NCBI GenBank assembly: GCA_025174535.1
Contig: JALBUN010000009.1
Span: 1-64,000 of the forward strand
Reading direction: 5' to 3'
Source of the DNA: Cantharellus purpuraceus
Taxonomy: Eukaryota > Basidiomycota > Agaricomycetes > Cantharellales > Hydnaceae
DNA: 64,000 nt
The translations under genes and the position numbers were made by a program. Below the pieces are notes generated by a model, which did not search any database, was not told the origin of the DNA, and was given only the letters and a program-made list of their open reading frames with translations. Below, in pieces: positions 57,361-64,000 of this stretch (position 1 is its first letter; each line of letters starts with the position of its first letter).

Positions 57361-59536
57361 TGTATGGGAACTGGTTTTCCCTTAAAAAAGATCTTGTTTA
57401 AAGTCCCAAAACTGTACAATTTCACTTCATGGCCTTAAAATATCAGCATATATGTGCTGCTTTCTCTTGATTCAGGGCCATTCAAATATTCTCTATTTTT
57501 TCATATTTTTTTGGGAATTTTCCATGCAGAAATGAGTCTACAAACTTATTGTTCTGCTGGGCAAAGTTTTGGGACCCACATGGACCCACAAACATTTGCA
57601 GATGTCAGCAGCCCCAAAGTCAGCCGGAGTCACCCAGACTACTGACTCATTTTCAATCACATGACTCATTTTAATCTCCAACTCAATCTGGTCACCACTG
57701 CCAGTAAATGCTCAATATCTTCACAACCACTGCACCTCCTGACTCCATTTTCAGTGGAGAGTTCAATAGAAGCTGTGCCTACCCATAGCTGTGCTAATCA
57801 GCCTGGGAAACAAAGTATTGACTGAGTTATTTGAGTAATGGTGACTCATGCAATGACTCCTGCCATGACTCATGCTATGACTCCTTCCATGACTCATACC
57901 ATGACTCCTGCTCTGAGTCACACTATGACTCCATCCATGACTCATGCCATGAGTCAGAGCAAATCCAAGCAGCTCATTGGCTAGGAAACTTCTACCCCCT
58001 TCTCACATATTCCACTAGCTTCCAGTAGTTTCCATCTATTAATAGGTAGAAGTTTCCAGTAGTATTAGTCAGCTCCTGTAAATACAATATAAAAGGAGCC
58101 CATTCTGCCTCTGAATAAATAACCATTTTCTACCCCATCATTTGCACATCAGTGTGACTAGAGTGACATGTTGAAAAAAAAAAAATTCACCTTGCTGGGG
58201 GTGTGTGGAGAGTAGATTTCGAATAGAGACAGAGGGAGTGATGGGAACTGGATGTATGCATAATCGAATTGAAGATATACTTGAGTAGTATCTTCCTACG
58301 AAGTTTGATGGGATTTTGTGTGATCTTCGTCTAGATATCGACAATTTGAGCAGGGATCAGGAGCAGATGACTCAAACGAGAGTAAATGCTTAATAGAAAA
58401 TCAACCAGTGGAGCTTAGGCTTCGAAAACTGGGATTCGAATATATGTTGCAATAATCTGGAGAACTATGCAAAAGATAGTAGAAATACGCGTTTGTTCTG
58501 GAGTTATTCCAGAAACGAATAGTTCAGACACAGACAACAGAAACAGATGAGAGGAAATTCTCTAGTCCATTGCATATCTAGCTAGGCATGTTTTATACAA
58601 GATATGCATGCTAATAACTCGTGATAAAAGTTCTGTGTCATTTGAAACATGGGAAAGAAACTTGTGATAAAAACGAAATGGGGGGTGGAGCCAATAGGGA
58701 AAATGACGAAATAAAATATAAAAGAAATATAGGAGAATGATCTGATGTGTGTGGAGCTTACAGGGGCTTCTCCTCTTCCCTCATAACCATTTCCCCTCGC
58801 TTTCCTACCTCCCCCTCAACCTCCTGAGCCTCCTATGTGCTCCTATTCCTCCTATCCCCTCTGTTCCCCCTCTGTTCCCCTCTCCCCTAGAAGTCCGGTC
58901 TTCCAAATAACAATACAGTGTCATCCTCTGTATCTCAGTAACTGTTGATTGTCCAGTTCAAGGGTTGCTTACAGTTGTGTAACTGTATTTGATTGCACTT
59001 GAAGTAGTGATTGTCCTGCTTTGGGCGTGAGTGTAGTATCTACCTCGCGTGACTACAAATCTACAGGGTGAGATTGTCTGTCGATAGTCCTGCCATTAGT
59101 GCTCTTGTTTAAGTTACTAGTGTGTACTGCCTTTGCAGAGCATTAGAATCTTGAACTCGTGTGAAGCAGTTGCTAGACTACTTCACACATCGCTGTTACC
59201 CGCTTCAGAGTGTCACTGGTTGGCAGGTTGGATTCATCCACCTACTTCCTCTAGCCTCTAAGTGCATTCCCCTCTTTTTGGAATATCTGGACCCCTAAGC
59301 GTCCATGAACTCTAGACTCTGGAAGTCTTATTCATTCCCTACTGCTAAGAAATGTATTACCTTTCTGCGTATAGTCTGCATTGACCATTACAATGGATTG
59401 TAACCAAAGTACAAACGTTAAATCGTTTCTGGAGTTGTGCTGCAGTAGGATTTGATATTCTTCTCAGCTGTTCATTCACGGAATTGTGGTGATTTAGAGT
59501 TTGCCCTAACACCATAATTTTGCGGGTTCCAAAACA
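57361..59536 (+). mobile_element. LTR-A copy 6, interrupted by LTR-B
   Basis: It begins TGTATGGGAACTGG and ends GGTTCCAAAACA. Without the LTR-B insertion at 58169-58912 it would be about 1.43 kb. It carries the ATGACTC-type minisatellite near 57840-57950, like copies 1 and 2. Its left flank (GATGC, inside LTR-E) and right flank (TCCTC, inside Gypsy-D gag) differ. It therefore joins two different elements and is probably the product of recombination between two LTR-A copies. Confidence 0.85.
58169..58912 (+). mobile_element. LTR-B copy 2, nested in LTR-A copy 6
   Basis: It starts TGTTGAAAAAA and ends near AAATAACA. The interior matches the LTR-B solo copy at 14040-14805 in the same order, with several small indels. 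Neighbouring LTR-A sequence resumes at ACAGTGTCATCC. I do not find a clean 5-bp duplication here, so the ends may have been altered. Confidence 0.75.
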
Positions 59537-59871
59537 TCCTCCTCCTCCTTCCGTCTCCATTCTGCCTCCTCCTCCTCCTTCCGTTTCCGTTCCACCACCT
59601 CCTCCTCCTTCCATCTCCATTCTGCTTCCTCCTCCTCTTTCCGTTCCCGCTCCTCTTCCTCTTCCTTCCGTCAGGCCAAGAGCAACTGCTCCAGCTCGGC
59701 CACGCTCATGCTTGCCAAAGGGTTTGACATCGTTGAGGATAAGACCTCAATCATGCCCCTCCTTTTATATGTCTCCAGACCCCCAGTATAACTCCGACCG
59801 TGCCCAATCGTCTCACCTATTCAATCCACGGACATGAGGCCTCAGGGACTCGGTCTTAAATGGAGAGATAC
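59537..59871 (-). pseudogene. Gypsy-D gag start and leader
   Basis: On the minus strand the ATG at 59730 opens MSNPLASMSVAELEQLLLA, then TGA, then a long Lys/Glu/Arg-rich coiled-coil-like region (RKEEEEERERKEEEE), as in many basidiomycete Gypsy gag proteins. LTR-A copy 6 cuts it at 59537. A TATAAAAGG box lies at about 59761-59769, only about 35 bp before the ATG, which is odd for an internal leader. Confidence 0.65.
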
Positions 59872-60446
59872 TGTGATGACTATATTCATTAACACCCAGA
59901 TCCCCATCTGATCCCTCAGATCCCCGCACATATGAAATCTATACTCCATTTGGAAACCGCTACATCTCCATTTACCTGTCCGATTGTCACCGCCAATTCC
60001 ACCCATCTGTCTCCGGTTCCGATTGATGCATCAGCATCACCATAGGAACCCGGACATCCGTCCCCATCGGACTTGGACATACTCACATAAGGCCATCGGC
60101 CTCGGAGACCCATCACCGGAGTAATTATTATTAGATTTCAAATATGTATTTAAGTTGTCTGACTGGGGACTTCATTCCCCAGTTTGAATATCAAATCATG
60201 CCTAGCTCCTAAGTCCGATCCTAACTCTCTAAGTTGTACTCCGTCTCCGAAATCTCAGACACCGGTATTAGTGAGGGCGCAGCACATAAGCTCAAGCCAA
60301 GTCTGTTCCGACCCCCACGATGTACTCCGACCCCAACCCAACCTCCAACCCAACCTCCAACCCAACCTCCAACCCAACCTCCAACCCAACCTCCAACCCA
60401 ACCTCCGATCCAATCTCTGACCTCCAATTGGACCTAGTGCGTAACA
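59872..60446 (-). mobile_element. LTR-D, 5' LTR of Gypsy-D
   Basis: In minus orientation it begins TGTTACGCACTAGG and ends TAGTCATCACA (575 bp). It matches 46627-47086. Downstream on the minus strand follow a leader and a Gypsy-type gag start, so it acts as a 5' LTR. It contains a 12-bp tandem repeat array. It lies inside the reverse transcriptase remnant of Copia-3 (its outer flank reads TIEPTD). Confidence 0.78.
60330..60410. repeat. 12-bp tandem repeat in LTR-D
   Basis: About six direct copies of AACCCAACCTCC run without interruption. The other LTR-D copy (46627-47086) has only a short, diverged counterpart near 46660-46690, so the array has expanded in this copy. Confidence 0.85.
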
Positions 60447-60470
60447 ATCGGTTGGTTCAATTGTGGGCAT

Positions 60471-60961
60471 TTCAATAAATCAACAACACAGTCTATTGAC
60501 TCACCTCTTTGAGACGAGATTAATATCCCTTGACTGTTGATTCTATCACGGATAAACACGTACAGTGAATACGCTTGTTCAGAAGGAAGTGTTCAAGTGC
60601 ATATCTATCTTTTTACGTTGAAGGGATTATTGTTAGCTTTAATCCACTCAACCTGTGGTACTAAGGCACTAGGTTACTTCCCCCTTTGAAGTATCTGAAC
60701 CCTTGAACGCCTGTCAATCTTTGACTTTACATTGCATCAGCAGTAAAGCGTGAACTACACATGACAAGCATAAATCTCTATTGCTTCACTTCCTGTGGCA
60801 ACATTGATTGTGATTGTTCACCAGAGTATAATTTCTTAATTAGGTTCTCCATTAAAATAGTTTCAAGCTTATTGCTAGCCTTGAAAGGTCATACATCCTC
60901 AGGCTAAACTTAGATTGTGATTAACACCACAGTTTAGGTTGAAGTTCATGGTTCCAAAACA
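60471..60961 (+). mobile_element. Solo LTR, family LTR-C
   Basis: This 491-bp element ends GGTTCCAAAACA like LTR-A but is otherwise only distantly similar to it. It is flanked by GGCAT at 60466-60470 and 60962-60966. It starts TTCAATAAATC, so the expected TG has probably mutated to TT. Skipping it and one GGCAT restores the Copia-3 frame from SKCMP into TIEPTD. That supports both borders. Confidence 0.78.
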
Positions 60962-62345
60962 GGCATGCACTTGCTCATGCCACACCATTCCTGTACAGAG
61001 TCAATGTATTTTCGCTGTGTCAAGGAGATGGTGTGCTGTTTCCTGTCCCTTTTGATTTCGATTCCATGTATGTATGAAGCTGGTCCTAGGTCGTGCATTT
61101 TGAAAGCCAATGACAGCTTGTCCTTCATCTCCTTCATGAAACAGTGTGCTGAGGCTGCTAGTAGAAGGTCATCTACGTGGACCACAAGAAAACAGGTGTC
61201 TCCTCTTTCCCCCTTGAACACATACAGGCAGGTTTCCACATTTAGTCTCTCAAAGCCTATGTCATTGAGCTTAGCATCCAGCATGTGATTCCAGGTTCTT
61301 CTGGCTTGTTTTAGCCCATACAGGGATCACTTGAGTTTCCAACAGCATCCTGGTGGAATTGGTATGCCATCCAGAGATTTCAGATAAATCTCCTCCTCCA
61401 ACTTTCCATTGAGGTAGGCTGTTGCCATGTCCATCTGATCCAACTCTAAGTCATATTTTGCAGTGAGTGCAATGATGATATGGATTGATTCTAGGTTTGC
61501 GACAGGGGCAAATACTTCTTGATAATCTCTGCCTTCCTTTTGTGCAAATCCTGGGGCCACAATTCAGAGTTTGTCCCCATTCTTATCAAGTTAACACACA
61601 TCACAGGCTTTGAGGTGATTGGGGTCACTCCCTTGGGCATGGGTACAATGTTGTATACATCATTGTCAGCCAAGCTCTGCAACTCTTTGGTGAGTGCTGG
61701 CCTCCAGAACTTTGCATCTGGTCCTGATAAAGCTTCTCTCAGCATCAAAGGAACCTTTGTTCCCTTTGGTCCGGTGTTTGTGATGCCAATGAAGTGTATT
61801 TCATCGTTATCCATGCCACCTTGTTCTGCTGATTGAGAAACTGGTCCATCCAATTCCCTTTCATTGTTCTCTCCTACTGTGGTGATTCTCAGCTGATGCC
61901 TTTCCTGCAGTCGCTGCTCATGTGCTTCCTGTGCCCCTTCATATGCCACAGATTCCATGGGGGGACATGAGGGACCAACTCACCTCAGAAAATGCACCAG
62001 GGAATGAGACCACCAATGCCTCACATCCTCAAAGCATACCCCAAATAGAAGGGGTTTGCAAATCTACCAGGGAGCCATGCAGAGCTGATTGAAACCAAGC
62101 AGGTTAGGCTGATAAGGTGGCATTTGCAGAGTTTGCTCTCCCACTGTCTCCACTGCTGGATCCTGTTCAGATGAGCTTCCCACTGCTGTCACATGGCAGT
62201 TCATGCATTTTGTTCTAAGGCTTCCCATGGTAGTGTCATCAGTTCTTTTTGGTTGCAGTACGTGCTCCCACTGAAGTTTGGATAGGCTCTCTTGGTCCTG
62301 AAGGTTTGAGGGAAGTGTCCCTTCTTCATCAAATATCACATGTCA
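60962..62345 (-). pseudogene. Copia-3 linker and reverse transcriptase, decayed
   Basis: On the minus strand the RVT_2 reverse transcriptase is readable in several frames. The start region has FWRPALTKELQSLADNDVY (about 61730-61660), followed by FAQKEGRDYQEVFAPVA and DMATAYLNGKLEEEIYL (61560-61380), then after a TGA region the catalytic box HVDDLLLAAS (about 61190) and SYIHGIEIKRDR. It stops at SKCMP at the LTR-C border. Upstream to about 62345 lies a Ser/Thr/Glu-rich linker with stops. It is inactive. Confidence 0.8.
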
Positions 62346-63998
62346 GCTGTAGAAAACCTTCTGTGTCTTGACATCCAGAAGCTTGTATGCTTTCTTCCCA
62401 AGGGTATATCCAAGCATTATACTCTTCCTCCCTTTTTTGCTGAATTTTCCAATCCATTTTTCCTTAGGGATGAGTATGTATGCTATGCAACCAAATGGGT
62501 GGAAAAAGGTACAGTTGAAACTGCGATTGAAGAGTTTTTCATAAGGTGTTTGGCTATGGATCCCTGATGCAGGGCTTCAGCCAATTAAGTAGCATGCTGT
62601 CAACATGGCTTCTGCCCAGAAACTTTTTGGAAGCTTTGATTTGATTAACATGGTAGTTGCCTTGTTCACAAGCGATCAGTTCATGCACTCTGCAATTCCA
62701 TTGGACTCTGGGGTATCTGCAGCTGTAGTCTCATGTATCACGCCTTCAGTGCATAATAGTTCCTCAAAGCTGTTGCTGCAGTATTCTCCTCTGCCGTCTG
62801 TGCACAAGAAATCAATGAAGTTTTGTGAGAAATGTATGTGGCCAATTTCTTTATTGAAGAATGCTTCTACATCCCTTTTCCATTGACTGTAGATGGTCTG
62901 CACCTCTGCCTTCTTTTTCATGAAGATATATCCATGGGAAATGACTGTACTTGCAGATGAATGTAATCCAGTATTGGTGTCCCCCTTGGGACATAGGTGT
63001 GATCGGTCCACCCACATCAGAGTGTATGACCTGGAGTGGACATTTTGCATTCTTGTGCACTGAAGGCTTGAACGGTAGTTTCTTAGCCTTTCCAAGGGTG
63101 CATGGTTCACAGAATTTAAAGTGTCCAGTGATGGCTTTGATGTCCCATAGCTGTCCCCATTGTACCATGTTCTCAGTCTTCCAATTCTGGTATGTCCCAT
63201 GCATTGGTGGAGTATGTTTGCATCAATTGATAGGTTTGCATGTTCTGGATGGACAACTGGTGTTGTGTTCAAATGGTAAAGCCCTCATTTATGCAATGCT
63301 TTCATTATGACATTATTTCCCTTTTTTATGTGGCATGCTTGGTGTTTAAATTTCACTGAGAGGCCAGCATGGTCCAGTTTGTTTACTGAAACAAGTGATA
63401 AGGAGAAACTTGGGACCAGGAGAACATTGGACAGAAAGATGTTGTATGTTTCTTCATTGACCTTGCTTACAAGTTTCACATTGCCTGTTCCAACCACTTC
63501 AACTGATTGTACCATGCATGGTGGTTGAATGGGCTTGTAACTTCCTGGAATGAGCCACTCTTGGTGAGGGACCATATGCGTGGATGCTCCTGAGCCTATC
63601 AGGATGTCACGTTTAGCATGTGCAGATCCAGACACAAGATAAGTGAGAATGTGTTTCTTTTGGCTTCTAGATGAGTGTACTTTTGCAAGTTGAGCATGCT
63701 CATCATCTGAGCTGCTTGAAGATAAAGAGAACAAGTGTGAACCATCACTACTATCGGTGGTTTAACCTGCTTTATGTGCCTTCTTGCACTTGCTTTGTCC
63801 CTTCTTCTTCACCTTTCCTTTTCTACTCTCCTTTTCCTTTTTGTGACTTTTCATCCTGCATTCACTTGTTGTGTGTGAGCAATCACCATGTAGTTCACAT
63901 CATTTGCTTTTGTCAGCCTTTTGAGCCTTGAGAGTGGATTCAGAGTTTGCTGGTGCAGGGTTATTGCCCAAGCACATCACTTTGGCTGTGAGATGCAA
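62346..63998 (-). pseudogene. Copia-3 gag end, protease and integrase, decayed
   Basis: In minus-strand order: a zinc-knuckle-like CELHGDCSHTTSEC (about 63900) and a Lys-rich tail, the protease region ILIGSGASTHMVP (about 63590) where the catalytic Asp of D-S-G is Gly, the GAG-pre-integrase region, the integrase zinc end CEPCTLGKAKKLPF (about 63100), HSDVGGPITP, then in a second frame CTDGRGEYCSNSF and PESNGIAE near 62690. Frameshifts separate the pieces. The element continues left into the reverse transcriptase and right past the window edge. Confidence 0.8.
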
Positions 63999-64000
63999 TT

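Noticed and set aside
60221..60437. Open frames of WVGGWVGG or NLQPNLQP repeats
   Set aside because: They are translations of the 12-bp tandem repeat in LTR-D.
1..64000. tRNA or rRNA genes
   Set aside because: I noticed no cloverleaf with A and B box motifs and no rRNA-like segment, but I could not run a dedicated search, so small RNA genes may have been missed.

Overview
This window reads as nuclear DNA of a filamentous basidiomycete, probably an agaricomycete. Genes carry several introns of about 50-60 nt, and one gene encodes a DUF6535 protein, a family I know mainly from Agaricomycetes. Roughly half of the sequence is degenerate LTR-retrotransposon material. There are no prokaryotic features. 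The species cannot be named from the sequence.

Layout. 0.3-7.2 kb: a decayed Copia element (Copia-1) interrupted by two solo LTRs of a family I call LTR-A, each with a 5-bp target-site duplication (TSD). 7.2-10 kb: gene-poor DNA and an unrecognised decayed reading frame. 10-31 kb: old duplicated blocks without intact genes (P1/P2 and Q1/Q2/Q3), two solo LTRs with TSDs, a deletion derivative of a second Copia element (Copia-2), and a decayed partial copy of an acyltransferase. 31-45.5 kb: a gene island with a DUF6535 membrane protein, an amidase fragment, a BAHD/trichothecene-type acyltransferase, a small cysteine-rich secreted and probably GPI-anchored protein, an unrecognised hydrophobic protein, a Vps3844/DUF3844 membrane protein, an unrecognised gene, and a short-chain dehydrogenase. 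46-64 kb: a mosaic of retroelements: a Gypsy pol fragment, a nearly complete but inactivated Gypsy-1, part of Gypsy-D, and a minus-strand Copia-3, cut by four more LTR-A copies plus LTR-B, LTR-C, LTR-D and LTR-E.

The best-supported structural event is in the right arm. Gypsy-1 gag is cut at one codon. Its N-terminal part lies on the minus strand at 56.7-57.0 kb and the rest lies on the plus strand from 49.56 kb. The two halves of one 5-bp TSD (CACTC) sit at those cut ends, which implies an inversion by recombination between oppositely oriented LTR-A copies. Stops inside the retroelements are mostly TGA, often where the family has Arg (CGA). This suggests C-to-T decay at CpG, such as methylation decay or RIP.

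The island genes do not form an obvious pathway. The acyltransferase and dehydrogenase could belong to small-molecule metabolism but lie 6.5 kb apart with unrelated genes between. All splice models here were made by eye from GT/AG sites, reading phase and family motifs, and have no transcript support.
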